NCBI GenBank assembly: GCA_041650805.1
Contig: JBAZKM010000005.1
Location: forward strand, 62,001-126,000
Direction of reading: 5' to 3'
From: Candidatus Omnitrophota bacterium
GTDB taxonomy: Bacteria; Omnitrophota; Gorgyraeia; 2-01-FULL-45-10
DNA length: 64,000 nt
Shown here one piece after another: positions 9,211 to 17,450 of the stretch; the stretch's first letter is position 1; every line of letters begins with the position of its first letter. Below the pieces are notes generated by a model. That model did no database searches. It saw only the letters and a list, made by a program, of their open reading frames with translations, and was not told where the DNA came from. Position numbers and translations under genes: made by a program.

Positions 9211-9239
9211 TACCACCCTCCTTATTTTTATTCCGTACA

Positions 9240-9268
9240 ATTGTACATTGATATGATAATTGTGTCAA
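9240..9268 (-). promoter_or_regulatory. Promoter of hss-decarboxylase operon with palindrome over the -10
   Basis: Minus-strand TTGACA, 17-nt spacer, TACAAT: a near-consensus sigma-70 promoter. A perfect 12-bp palindrome GTACAATTGTAC (9235-9246) covers the -10 and could be an operator; this last point is inference. Confidence 0.85.
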
Positions 9269-9300
9269 GTCATTGGGTTGCCCGGCCGCCCCAATTTCCT

Positions 9301-9329
9301 TTGACTCGACCCTTTTATAATGCTAAAAT
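9301..9329 (+). promoter_or_regulatory. Promoter of the purB operon
   Basis: TTGACT (9301-9306), 17-nt spacer, TGC-TAAAAT extended -10 (9324-9329). The Shine-Dalgarno GGAGG follows at about 9344-9348. This promoter is divergent from that of hss in the same 150-bp gap. Confidence 0.75.
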
Positions 9330-9358
9330 AAAACTCCGTTGATGGAGGAATATAAGAT

Positions 9359-10651
9359 ATGATCCAGCGTTATTCGCTTCCGAGGATGTCTGCCATATGG
9401 AGCGAGGAGAACCGTTTCAGGAAGATGCTCGATGTCGAGATCTTCGCATGCGAGGCCCTCGCGAAACTCGGCCGCATCCCCAGGAAGGCGCTTTTACAGA
9501 TACAGAAGAGAGCGCGGTTCGACGTAGAACGCATAAAAGAGATAGAGAGCCAGACGAACCACGACGTCATCGCCTTCATAAAGAACCTCTCGGAGAATAT
9601 CGGCGAGGACGCCAAATACGTCCACATGGGGCTCACCTCGAGCGATGTCCTCGATACGGCCCTCTCGGTCCAGATGCGGGAGTCCTGCGAGCTGCTGATA
9701 GAAGACGTCAACAGACTGCTCAGGATACTGCGCTCGAAGGCGCGCCGGCATAAACGGACGCTCATGATCGGCCGGACGCATTCCGTGCACGCAGAGCCGA
9801 TGACGTTCGGGCTGAAGCTGGCGCTCTACTTCGACGAGATGAAGCGTGACCTCGAGCGGCTGAAGGGCGCGCGCGAAACTGTGAGCGTCGGGAAGATCTC
9901 CGGCGCTGTCGGGACGTATGCCAATATCGACCCGTTCGTCGAGGAGTATGTCTGCAAACGGCTGGGCCTGAAGGCGGCGCGCATCTCGACGCAGATATTA
10001 CAGCGCGACAGGCACGCGGAGTTCCTCACGGCGATAGCTATCACCGGGACATCGATAGAGAAGTTCGCCACCGAATTCAGGAACCTCCAGCACACGGAGA
10101 TAGGAGAGGTGGAGGAGTACTTCTCCTCGACACAGAAGGGCTCGAGCGCGATGCCGCACAAAAAGAACCCGATCTTGTGCGAGCGGCTCGGCGGCCTGGC
10201 GCGGATACTCAGGGCGAACGCCGTCGCCGCCATGGAGGATATGGTGCTGTGGCACGAGCGCGACATATCCCATTCTTCCGTGGAGCGCGTGATATTGCCG
10301 GATTCGACGATACTCCTCGATTATATGCTCAATAAGTTCGCCGAGGTCGTCTCGAAGCTTATCGTGCACGAAGACAGGATGCTGGAGAACCTCGATAAGT
10401 CGGGCGGAGTGGTATTCTCGGGACGTCTTCTCCTGGAGCTCGTCAACAGGGGCCTGACGCGCAACGAGGCGTACGACAAGGTACAGAAGGCGGCCTTCAA
10501 CGCCAAACGGGATAATACGGGGTTCAAGGAGTCGCTCCTGGGCGACGACGGCATACGGTCCATACTGAGCGCGAGGGAGATCGAAGAGATATTCGATTTC
10601 AGGTACCATATTAAACATGTCGACAGGATATTCAGGAGAGTCGGAATATGA
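9359..10651 (+). CDS. purB: Adenylosuccinate lyase
   Basis: Cleaves SAICAR to AICAR and adenylosuccinate to AMP, both with release of fumarate; cytosolic homotetramer. 430 residues, typical of the shorter bacterial form. Motifs: HMGLTSSDVLDTA, IGRTHSVHAEPMTFG (catalytic His region) and the superfamily signature GSSAMPHKKNP at residues 261-271 with the mobile catalytic Ser. ATG 9359 follows GGAGG by a good distance. It opens the long purine operon and its last four bases overlap the start of purC. Confidence 0.97.
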   Translation: MIQRYSLPRMSAIWSEENRFRKMLDVEIFACEALAKLGRIPRKALLQIQKRARFDVERIKEIESQTNHDVIAFIKNLSENIGEDAKYVHMGLTSSDVLDTALSVQMRESCELLIEDVNRLLRILRSKARRHKRTLMIGRTHSVHAEPMTFGLKLALYFDEMKRDLERLKGARETVSVGKISGAVGTYANIDPFVEEYVCKRLGLKAARISTQILQRDRHAEFLTAIAITGTSIEKFATEFRNLQHTEIGEVEEYFSSTQKGSSAMPHKKNPILCERLGGLARILRANAVAAMEDMVLWHERDISHSSVERVILPDSTILLDYMLNKFAEVVSKLIVHEDRMLENLDKSGGVVFSGRLLLELVNRGLTRNEAYDKVQKAAFNAKRDNTGFKESLLGDDGIRSILSAREIEEIFDFRYHIKHVDRIFRRVGI

Positions 10652-11352
10652 ATAAGCTTAAGCAGATATACGAAGGGAAAGCGAAGAAGCTGTACGAGAC
10701 CGAAGACCCGGACCTCGTGATACAGGAGTTCAAGGATGACGCGACGGCGTTCGACGCGACGAAGCGCGGCACGATAGTGAATAAAGGGGTGGTCAATAAT
10801 AAGCTATCGGAGAAGATCTTCACGCTCCTGGCGAAGGACGGCATACCCACGCATTTCGTCAAGCGTCTGAACGACCGCGACATGCTCGTAAAGCGGGTCA
10901 AGATAGTGCCCGTGGAGGTGACGATACGCAATATAGTCGCGGGAGGCATGGCGAAGCTCTTGGGGCTGGAAGAGGGGATAGTCCTCAAAGAGCCGGTCCT
11001 GGAGTACCACTACAAGGAAGATAAGCTCCATGACCCGCTGATAAACGATTACCACATCGCGGCCCTCGGCATCGCCACCAGGAAAGAGATGGACGCCATA
11101 AAGAAGTATTCGTTCAGGATAAACGATGCACTCAGGAATTTTTTTGATTCGAAGGGGCTGACACTCGTCGACTTCAAGCTCGAGTTCGGCCTGTACAAAG
11201 GGAAGGTGACCCTGGCCGACGAGATATCCCCGGATACATGCCGCCTTTGGGACAAGACGACGAAGGAAAAGCTCGACAAGGACCGGTTCCGCCGTGACCT
11301 CGGCAATGTCGAAGAGGCATACCAGGAAGTGCTGCGGAGAGTGATGGAGTGA
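10648..11352 (+). CDS. purC: SAICAR synthetase
   Basis: Phosphoribosylaminoimidazole-succinocarboxamide synthase joins CAIR and aspartate using ATP, upstream of the PurB reaction. 234 residues, normal bacterial length. Seen: YEGKAKKLYET (nucleotide loop), GIPTHFVKRL, VPVEVTIRNIVAGG, and the signature LVDFKLEFG followed by LADEISPDTCRLWD. The ATG overlaps the purB stop (ATGA) and the end overlaps the GTG of purM, so translation is coupled on both sides. Confidence 0.97.
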   Translation: MNKLKQIYEGKAKKLYETEDPDLVIQEFKDDATAFDATKRGTIVNKGVVNNKLSEKIFTLLAKDGIPTHFVKRLNDRDMLVKRVKIVPVEVTIRNIVAGGMAKLLGLEEGIVLKEPVLEYHYKEDKLHDPLINDYHIAALGIATRKEMDAIKKYSFRINDALRNFFDSKGLTLVDFKLEFGLYKGKVTLADEISPDTCRLWDKTTKEKLDKDRFRRDLGNVEEAYQEVLRRVME

Positions 11353-12347
11353 AACGAGTCACCTATAAATCCTCAGGCGTAGATATCGACACCGCGAACG
11401 CGCTCGTTTCGGATTACAAGCGCTTTGCGAAGTCCACGAAGACGCCGGGCGTCATAAGCGATGTCGGGAGTTTCGGGGGGCTCTTCAGGCCCGCGTTCAG
11501 GAAATTCCGAGACCCGGTACTCGTCTCGTCGACCGACGGGGTCGGGACGAAATTGAAGATAGCGTTCCTCGCCGATAGGCACGATACGGTGGGCATAGAC
11601 CTTGTAGCCATGAGCGCCAACGACGTCCTCTGCTCCGGCGCCGAGGGGCTCTTCTTCCTCGACTATATCTCGACGGGCAAGGTCAGGCCGCGCGTCCTGA
11701 AGGCGGTGGTCAAAGGGATAGCGGACGGGTGCCGCGAGGCCGGCTACGCGCTCGTAGGCGGCGAGACGGCCGAGATGCCGGGCATGTATAAGGCCGGCGA
11801 ATACGACCTTGCCGGGTTCGCGGTCGGCATCGTCGGGCGGGGCGAAGTGATCGACGGCCGCCGCATAGCCATAGGGGATATCGTCCTGGGCCTGGAGTCG
11901 AGCGGATTGCATTCGAACGGGTATTCTTTAGTGAGGAAGGTCTTCTCCCGGAAAGAGCTGAAAAGGTATTCGAAGGAATTATTGAAGCCGACGCGCCTCT
12001 ATTGCAGGCCGGTCCTGGCCGTAAAGAAGGAAGCGGAGATAAAGGGGATAGCGAACATAACCGGCGGGGCATTCTACGATAAGATACCGAGGATAATACC
12101 GAAAGGGATGGCCATAGAGATATACGGGGACTCGTGGGAGATACCAGAGATATTCTCCATGATCAAAGAGAAGGGGAATGTGGATACCGGGGAGATGTTC
12201 CGCACGCTCAATATGGGCATAGGCATGGTGCTGGTATTGCCGGGGCGCGACGTCGACAGGGCGCAGGCGGTCTTAAAACGCCATGCGTTACGCTCGCACG
12301 TGATAGGCAGGGTTGTGAAGGGGAACGGGCAGGTAATAATAAGATAA
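11349..12347 (+). CDS. purM: AIR synthetase (phosphoribosylformylglycinamidine cyclo-ligase)
   Basis: ATP-dependent ring closure of FGAM to AIR. 332 residues. N-terminal YKSSGVDIDTANALV, then STDGVGTKLKIA, GIDLVAMSANDVLCSGA, FFLDYISTGK, GGETAEMPGMY and GLESSGLHSNGYSLVR, and a C-terminal NMGIGMVLVL, all diagnostic of PurM. The GTG start at 11349 sits in the purC stop region, and its TAA shares one base with the ATG of purD. Confidence 0.97.
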   Translation: MKRVTYKSSGVDIDTANALVSDYKRFAKSTKTPGVISDVGSFGGLFRPAFRKFRDPVLVSSTDGVGTKLKIAFLADRHDTVGIDLVAMSANDVLCSGAEGLFFLDYISTGKVRPRVLKAVVKGIADGCREAGYALVGGETAEMPGMYKAGEYDLAGFAVGIVGRGEVIDGRRIAIGDIVLGLESSGLHSNGYSLVRKVFSRKELKRYSKELLKPTRLYCRPVLAVKKEAEIKGIANITGGAFYDKIPRIIPKGMAIEIYGDSWEIPEIFSMIKEKGNVDTGEMFRTLNMGIGMVLVLPGRDVDRAQAVLKRHALRSHVIGRVVKGNGQVIIR

Positions 12348-13645
12348 TGAAGATCCTGTTGATAGGTTCAGGCGGAAGAGAGCACGCGCTGGCATGGAAG
12401 ATGGCGAAGAGCCCGAAGTGCGAGAAACTGTACTGCGCGCCGGGTAACGGCGGCATGTCGGAGATCGCCGAGCTTGTAAATATAGAGGCCGACGATATCA
12501 ACGGGCTGCTTGAATTCGCGAAGTCGAAGAAGATAGGCCTCACCGTCGTGGGTCCGGAGGTCCCTCTCGTAGCCGGTATCGCCGACGCGTTCCAGAAAGA
12601 GGCCCTGAAGGTATTCGGCCCTGCAAAGGGACTCGCGCGGCTTGAGGGGAGCAAGGTATTTGCAAAGGAGATGATGAAGCGTCTCGGTGTCCCGACAGCC
12701 GGTTTCAGCGTATTTGATAATGCAGAAGCGGCGCTGAAGCACCTGGAGGAGAAGGGCGCGCCCATAGTGGTCAAGGCGGACGGATTATGCGGCGGCAAGG
12801 GCGTCGTCGTCTGTAAAACGGTCGATGAGGGCAAAGAAGCCATAAGCGCCATGATGATCGGCAAGGTATTCGGACCCGCAGGCAACAGGATCGTCATGGA
12901 GGAATGCCTCACGGGTGAGGAGGCGTCCATAATAGTCATATCCGACGGGAAGAATGTGATCCCGCTTGCGTCGAGCCAGGACCATAAGAGGGTATTCGAC
13001 AAGGACAGGGGACCCAATACGGGCGGTATGGGCGCATATTCTCCGGCGCCGGTCGTGACCGACGCCCTTTTGAAGAAGGTGATGGAGACGGTCATATACC
13101 CGATAGTACAGGATTTTGCGAGATCCGGGACACCTTATAAAGGGGTTCTCTACGCCGGCATAATGGTAACGGAAAAAGGCCCTATGGTCCTGGAATTCAA
13201 CGTCAGGTTCGGCGATCCGGAGACGCAGGCGATACTACCCCGCCTCAAAAGCGACCTGGTGGAGGTCATGGAACGCGCCTCGGACGGGAGACTGGGCGGC
13301 TATAACCTTGAGTGGGACAGGAGGCCGTGCGTTTCGGTCGTTATGGCGTCCGGCGGCTACCCGGATAAATACGAGAAAGGTATAGAGATAAAAGGGCTGG
13401 ACGATGTGAGGGCAGAGAAGGACGTCGTCGTGTTTCACGCCGGGACCAAGGTCGGGATCCGTTCCACCGATACCGCCAGGACTTTTCTCACGAACGGGGG
13501 AAGGGTGCTGAACGTGACGGCCCTCGGGGATGATATAGAGAAGGCCATCGACAGATGCTATGAAGCCGTCCGCATGATAAGCTTTGACAGGATGCATTAC
13601 AGGAAGGATATCGGGCACAGGGCTATAAAAAATAGTAACCAGTAG
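12347..13645 (+). CDS. purD: Phosphoribosylamine-glycine ligase (GAR synthetase)
   Basis: ATP-grasp ligase adding glycine to phosphoribosylamine. 432 residues, the usual size. The start is ATG at 12347 (TAATG overlap with purM), giving KILLIGSGGREHALAWKM, the family N-terminus; the frame stays open further upstream inside purM but that extension is not part of the enzyme. Further motifs: ATP-grasp loop DGLCGGKGVVVC, EECLTGEEASI, PLASSQDHKRVFD, NTGGMGAYSPAP and the metal/ATP site LEFNVRFGDPETQ. purF and purN are not in the window. Confidence 0.97.
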   Translation: MKILLIGSGGREHALAWKMAKSPKCEKLYCAPGNGGMSEIAELVNIEADDINGLLEFAKSKKIGLTVVGPEVPLVAGIADAFQKEALKVFGPAKGLARLEGSKVFAKEMMKRLGVPTAGFSVFDNAEAALKHLEEKGAPIVVKADGLCGGKGVVVCKTVDEGKEAISAMMIGKVFGPAGNRIVMEECLTGEEASIIVISDGKNVIPLASSQDHKRVFDKDRGPNTGGMGAYSPAPVVTDALLKKVMETVIYPIVQDFARSGTPYKGVLYAGIMVTEKGPMVLEFNVRFGDPETQAILPRLKSDLVEVMERASDGRLGGYNLEWDRRPCVSVVMASGGYPDKYEKGIEIKGLDDVRAEKDVVVFHAGTKVGIRSTDTARTFLTNGGRVLNVTALGDDIEKAIDRCYEAVRMISFDRMHYRKDIGHRAIKNSNQ

Positions 13646-13657
13646 CCAGGAGGCGGT

Positions 13658-14146
13658 ATGAAACGGCTGAAAGTTGCGATAGTGATGGGGAGCGATTCCG
13701 ACCTTCCGACGATGGACGAGGCGGCTAAGGTCCTCGGAGAATACGGCGTTGAGTATGAGATAAAGATATTATCCGCCCACCGTTCCCCTGACGATACGGC
13801 AAAATTCGCGAAGTCGGCAAGGGCGAGGGGATTCGGGGTGATCATAGCGGGGGGGGGCGGGGCGGCGGCGCTTGCCGGCGTCATAGCAAGCCATACGACG
13901 CTTCCCGTCATAGGGGTGCCGATGGAGACGAAAGAGCTGAAAGGCATAGATTCGCTCTTCTCCACAGTGCAGATGCCCTCAGGCGTTCCCGTTGCGACGT
14001 TGACCATAGGGAAGACCGGGGCAAAGAACGCCGCCATACTTGCGCTTGAGATACTGGCCATACGGGATAAGACGATAGAGAAGAGATTGCTTACCCTTAA
14101 GAAGTCGCTTGCAGAGTCGGTCAGGAAGAAGAATATCAGGTCCTGA
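13658..14146 (+). CDS. purE: N5-CAIR mutase (PurE) with altered active-site loop
   Basis: Carboxylation step of purine synthesis: in class I it moves CO2 within N5-CAIR to give CAIR. 162 residues. The N-terminal VAIVMGSDSDLP and LSAHRSP (His41) are canonical. The second loop, normally GGAAHLPG, reads GGAAALAG at residues 67-74, so the conserved His and Pro are both Ala; it is encoded just after a run of nine G at 13849-13857. GVPVATLTIG follows as usual. The Shine-Dalgarno AGGAGG lies 7 nt before the ATG. The TGA shares its last base with the next ATG. No purK is seen here. Confidence 0.9.
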   Translation: MKRLKVAIVMGSDSDLPTMDEAAKVLGEYGVEYEIKILSAHRSPDDTAKFAKSARARGFGVIIAGGGGAAALAGVIASHTTLPVIGVPMETKELKGIDSLFSTVQMPSGVPVATLTIGKTGAKNAAILALEILAIRDKTIEKRLLTLKKSLAESVRKKNIRS

Positions 14147-14775
14147 TGCGTTCTTCGAAGAGCACGGAAGTATTAAAGACGTCGCCCAAGGATATATTGC
14201 GCGCCGCACGCGTCCTGAGAAGCGGAGGGCTCGTCGCGTTCCCGACGGAGACGGTCTACGGCCTCGGCGCGGATATGACGGATAAAGGCGCCGTAAGGAG
14301 GCTCTACAGGGTCAAGAAGAGGCCACTCTCTAAACCGTTCGCCGTCATGATCGCGGACAGGAAGATGGTCGGGAGGATGGGGTGCCGTTTCACCGGTGAA
14401 GCCAGGGCGCTCACCGATAAGCTCTGGCCGGGGCCGCTTACAGTGATATTGGAAGGCAACGGCGGAAAAAAGACCGGTTTCAGGATGCCCGACCACGTGG
14501 TAGCGCTGAAACTTCTTAAGGAAGCGAAGGTCCCCCTGGCGGTGCCTAGCGCGAACCTTAGCGGTAACCCGCCTCCGAGGTCCGCAGGGGACGTCTTGAG
14601 GGACCTGGACGGTAAGATAGGGTTGGTACTTGACGGAGGCAGGACAAATATAGGCGTCGAGTCCACGGTCATAGACATGACCGTCACCCCTCCGCGTATA
14701 CTCCGTGAGGGCGCGATATCGCGCCGGGAAATAGAAAATATATTGGCTCATAGCAAACCGAGGCGCAATGGGTAA
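14146..14775 (+). CDS. tsaC: L-threonylcarbamoyladenylate synthase (Sua5/YrdC family)
   Basis: Makes threonylcarbamoyl-AMP from Thr, bicarbonate and ATP for the t6A37 modification of ANN-decoding tRNAs. 209 residues, which corresponds to the YrdC domain without the Sua5 C-terminal domain. Seen: GGLVAFPTETVYGLGADM, KKRPLSKPFAVMI, LWPGPLTVIL, FRMPDHVVALKLL, LAVPSANLSGNPPP and STVIDMT. It overlaps purE by one base and the next gene by 8 bp, so it is carried within the purine operon. Confidence 0.93.
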   Translation: MRSSKSTEVLKTSPKDILRAARVLRSGGLVAFPTETVYGLGADMTDKGAVRRLYRVKKRPLSKPFAVMIADRKMVGRMGCRFTGEARALTDKLWPGPLTVILEGNGGKKTGFRMPDHVVALKLLKEAKVPLAVPSANLSGNPPPRSAGDVLRDLDGKIGLVLDGGRTNIGVESTVIDMTVTPPRILREGAISRREIENILAHSKPRRNG

Positions 14776-15241
14776 AGTACGCTCGATCCTCCTGGTATGC
14801 ACCGGCAACAGCTGCCGTTCCGTTATGGCCGAGGGCCTTCTGAAGAAGTATCTGAAAGAGGCGGGGAAAGGCGACATAGAAGTCCGTTCAGCCGGCGTCA
14901 TAGCCGTCGATGGCCTGGGGCCGACGATAGAGACGGTCGAGACGATGAAGGAAGAAGGCATCGACGTATCGAATTTCCGGGCGACCCGGCTTACCGATGA
15001 ATTGATAAAGAGTTCGGACCTTATACTGGTGATGGAAGAATCCCATAGGGCCGAGATAGTAGAACGGGTGCCGGAGGCGGCCCCGAAGACGCACTTACTG
15101 AAGAAGTTCGGCGCGGAAGACGATAAACGGCACAGCGAGGGGTTCAGCATCCCGGACCCCATAGGGCGTCCGCCGAAGGATTACGGATATTGCAGGGAGA
15201 CGATAAAGAGAGAGATAGAGAGGATCGTGAAATTATTATGA
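14768..15241 (+). CDS. Low-molecular-weight protein-tyrosine/arginine phosphatase
   Basis: 157 residues. The P-loop CTGNSCRS (Cys11, Arg17; CX5R) is directly after the first beta strand, and the general-acid loop IPDPIG is near the C-terminus, as in YwlE/Wzb/YfkJ-type phosphatases. Substrate cannot be told: the neighbour order tsaC-phosphatase-rpiB-glyA is the conserved ywlC-ywlE-ywlF-glyA order of Firmicutes, and the B. subtilis YwlE member is a phosphoarginine phosphatase, so that activity is the leading guess. The overlap with rpiB is ATGA. Confidence 0.88.
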   Translation: MGKVRSILLVCTGNSCRSVMAEGLLKKYLKEAGKGDIEVRSAGVIAVDGLGPTIETVETMKEEGIDVSNFRATRLTDELIKSSDLILVMEESHRAEIVERVPEAAPKTHLLKKFGAEDDKRHSEGFSIPDPIGRPPKDYGYCRETIKREIERIVKLL

Positions 15242-15690
15242 AGATAGCTATAGGGAGCGACCACGGCGGTTATGAATTAAAGGGGGAGCTGATAAAATTT
15301 CTCAGGGCCGAAGGGCATGATGTCAGGGACCACGGTACCCATTCGAAAGAGTCGTGCGATTACCCGCTGATAGGGTTCGAGGTGGCCAGGGCGGTGGGCG
15401 AGGAGAAGGCGGAGAGGGGTATATTGATATGCAGGACCGGCGTAGGCATGGTCATAATCGCCAATAAGGTCTCCAACGTAAGGGCCGTCGCCTGTTATGA
15501 CGTGCGGATGGCGAGATCATCCAGGGAACATAACGATTGTAACGTCGTAGTCCTGGCGGCCGATTACACGGACGCGAAGAGCGCAAAAGAGATAGTTAAG
15601 GTGTGGCTCGCTACCGGCCATCTCGGGGACCGGCACGCGCGGCGCGTGAAACAGATAAAAGAGATCGAATCAAAAATAAAAGGGAAGTAG
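15238..15690 (+). CDS. rpiB: Ribose-5-phosphate isomerase B
   Basis: Interconverts ribose 5-phosphate and ribulose 5-phosphate. The start ATG at 15238 (ATGA overlap) gives KIAIGSDHGGYELK, the family N-terminus; 150 residues, the normal length. Other signatures: DHGTHSKESCDYP, ILICRTGVGMVIIANK (active-site Cys loop) and REHNDCNVVVLAA. It precedes glyA by 3 bp. Confidence 0.95.
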   Translation: MKIAIGSDHGGYELKGELIKFLRAEGHDVRDHGTHSKESCDYPLIGFEVARAVGEEKAERGILICRTGVGMVIIANKVSNVRAVACYDVRMARSSREHNDCNVVVLAADYTDAKSAKEIVKVWLATGHLGDRHARRVKQIKEIESKIKGK

Positions 15691-15693
15691 ACG

Positions 15694-16956
15694 ATGAAGC
15701 ATCTTAAAAAAGAAGACCCGGAGATATTCAGGGCGGTCCTGGACGAGACGAAGAGGGAGAACGCCGGCATAGAGCTCATAGCGAGCGAGAACTTCGTTAG
15801 CGAGGCGGTGCTCGAGGCGCAGGGATCGAGCCTGACCAATAAGTACGCGGAAGGATACCCGGACGCGCGCTGGTATAACGGATGCCGTTATGTAGACGTC
15901 GTGGAACGACTTGCCGTGGAGCGGGCCAAGAAATTATTCGGGGCCGAACACGTAAACGTCCAATCGCATTCGGGGACGCAGGCCAACATGGTCATCTACT
16001 TCGCCATGCTGAAACCGGGCGATACGGTCCTTTCGATGTGCCTCTCCTGCGGCGGCCATCTCTCTCACGGCCACCCGCACAACTTCTCCGGCAAATTTTA
16101 TAAGATAATCCCGTACGGCCTCGATAAGGATACGGAGATGCTCGACTACGACGCGATAATGGAACTGGCCAAAAGGCACAAGCCGAAGATGATCCTGGCG
16201 GGCGCATCGGCGTATCCGCGTTCGATGGATTTCAGGAAATTCAGAAAGATCGCCGACGCGGTCGGAGCGTTCCTCTTCGTCGACATAGCGCACATAGCCG
16301 GCCTTGTGGCCTCGGGGCTTCACGAAAGCCCCGTCCCGTACGCGGAGTTCGTCACCTCTACCACCCACAAGACGATGCGGGGGCCGAGGGGCGGTTTCAT
16401 AATGTGTAAAAGAGAGTTCGCGAAAAGGATCGATACCGAAGTGTTCCCGGGCATACAGGGAGGGCCCCTGATGCATGTGGTCGCGGCGAAGGCGGTCTGC
16501 TTCAGGGAAGCGCTTAAGCCCGGGTTCAGATCGTACCAGAGACAGGTCCTGAAGAACGCCAGGACACTTGCCGGAGAGCTCTCAAAAAGGGGCTTCAGGA
16601 TAGTGGCGGGCGGTACGGATACACACCTCTTCCTTGTCGACCTCACCGCCAAAAAGATCACCGGGAAGGACGCGGCCATACTGCTGGACAGGGTGGGCAT
16701 AACCGTCAACAAGAACCTGATACCGTTCGACACCAATTCGCCTTTCGTGACGAGCGGGATCCGCATCGGATCGCCGGCCGTCACGACGCGCGGGATGAAA
16801 GAGCCCGAGATGCGGAAGATCGCATCACTCATCGATGCGGTCCTGGGCGACCCCGGCAATGAAAAGGTCTCCCGGGCGGCGCGGGAAGAGGTCGGTATAT
16901 TGGTAAAGAAATTCCCGCTGTATAAGGGCCTCATTAAAGACCTCGAGAGGAGATAA
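15694..16956 (+). CDS. glyA: Serine hydroxymethyltransferase
   Basis: PLP enzyme interconverting serine and glycine while charging tetrahydrofolate with a one-carbon unit, which also supplies purine synthesis. 420 residues. Seen: LIASENFVSEAV, NKYAEGYPDARWYNGC, NVQSHSGTQANM, the PLP Lys in TTHKTMRGPRGG (Lys226), and the C-terminal TSGIRIGSPAVTTRGM. ATG 15694 follows GGGAAG. The stop TAA overlaps the ATG of the next gene by one base. Confidence 0.97.
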   Translation: MKHLKKEDPEIFRAVLDETKRENAGIELIASENFVSEAVLEAQGSSLTNKYAEGYPDARWYNGCRYVDVVERLAVERAKKLFGAEHVNVQSHSGTQANMVIYFAMLKPGDTVLSMCLSCGGHLSHGHPHNFSGKFYKIIPYGLDKDTEMLDYDAIMELAKRHKPKMILAGASAYPRSMDFRKFRKIADAVGAFLFVDIAHIAGLVASGLHESPVPYAEFVTSTTHKTMRGPRGGFIMCKREFAKRIDTEVFPGIQGGPLMHVVAAKAVCFREALKPGFRSYQRQVLKNARTLAGELSKRGFRIVAGGTDTHLFLVDLTAKKITGKDAAILLDRVGITVNKNLIPFDTNSPFVTSGIRIGSPAVTTRGMKEPEMRKIASLIDAVLGDPGNEKVSRAAREEVGILVKKFPLYKGLIKDLERR

Positions 16957-17447
16957 TGATCGTGAAACGGAAGCGAGTAAAAGTCCACGGTCCACGGTCC
17001 ACGGTCCACCGCCCGAGCTGGGATGAATACTTCCTCGGGATCGCCGACCTCGTATCGAAGCGCTCGACATGCCTCCGCCGGCGTGTAGGCGCTGTCCTCG
17101 TGCGCGACAAGAATATACTGGCCACCGGATATAACGGCGCGCCCAGCAAGATAGAACACTGCGACATCACAGGATGCATACGCGAGCGGCTCAGGATCCC
17201 CTCCGGAGAGCGCCACGAACTGTGCAGGGGGCTCCACGCCGAGCAGAACGCGTTCCTCCAGGCCGCGCTGCACGGCACGAGCCTGAAGGGCGCAAGTTTA
17301 TATTCCACGACCCAGCCGTGCATAATCTGCGCAAAGATGATCATAAACGCCGGCATCGGCGAGGTCGTCATAAGGGGCGATTACCCCGACAGGATGTCTA
17401 AAGAATTTCTCCGCGAGGCGAAGGTCAAGCTTCGGGTCCTCAAATAA
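16956..17447 (+). CDS. dCMP deaminase (ComEB-like) with repeat-encoded N-terminal extension
   Basis: Deaminates dCMP to dUMP for thymidylate synthesis. 163 residues. The conserved domain begins at RPSWDEYFLGIADL (near residue 19) and carries the zinc triad: His94-Ala-Glu96 and QPCIICAK with cysteines 122 and 125. The ~18 residues before it (KVHGPRSTVHRP) are encoded by a 7-bp repeat that starts 26 nt after the ATG. There is no usable start downstream of the repeat: the ATG inside GGGATGAA is out of frame. It lies between glyA and nrdR, a common neighbourhood for nucleotide-pool genes. Confidence 0.93.
   Translation: MIVKRKRVKVHGPRSTVHRPSWDEYFLGIADLVSKRSTCLRRRVGAVLVRDKNILATGYNGAPSKIEHCDITGCIRERLRIPSGERHELCRGLHAEQNAFLQAALHGTSLKGASLYSTTQPCIICAKMIINAGIGEVVIRGDYPDRMSKEFLREAKVKLRVLK
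16982..17009. repeat. Heptameric tandem repeat RGTCCAC x4, inside dCMP deaminase gene
   Basis: AGTCCAC followed by three GGTCCAC units. Same family as the repeats at 1374 and 28556, again placed between a start codon and the conserved domain. Confidence 0.93.
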
Positions 17448-17450
17448 AGT

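Noticed and set aside
6808..9342. Long plus-strand open frames of 348 and 309 codons
   Set aside because: They mirror the minus-strand decarboxylase and homospermidine synthase and show only the composition expected of a reversed coding frame.
9994..10618. 206-codon minus-strand frame inside purB
   Set aside because: Antisense shadow of a conserved enzyme; no ribosome site and no recognisable protein pattern.
12134..12346. N-terminal extension of PurD by 71 residues
   Set aside because: The frame is open upstream inside purM, but ATG 12347 gives the exact family N-terminus and the typical one-base overlap.
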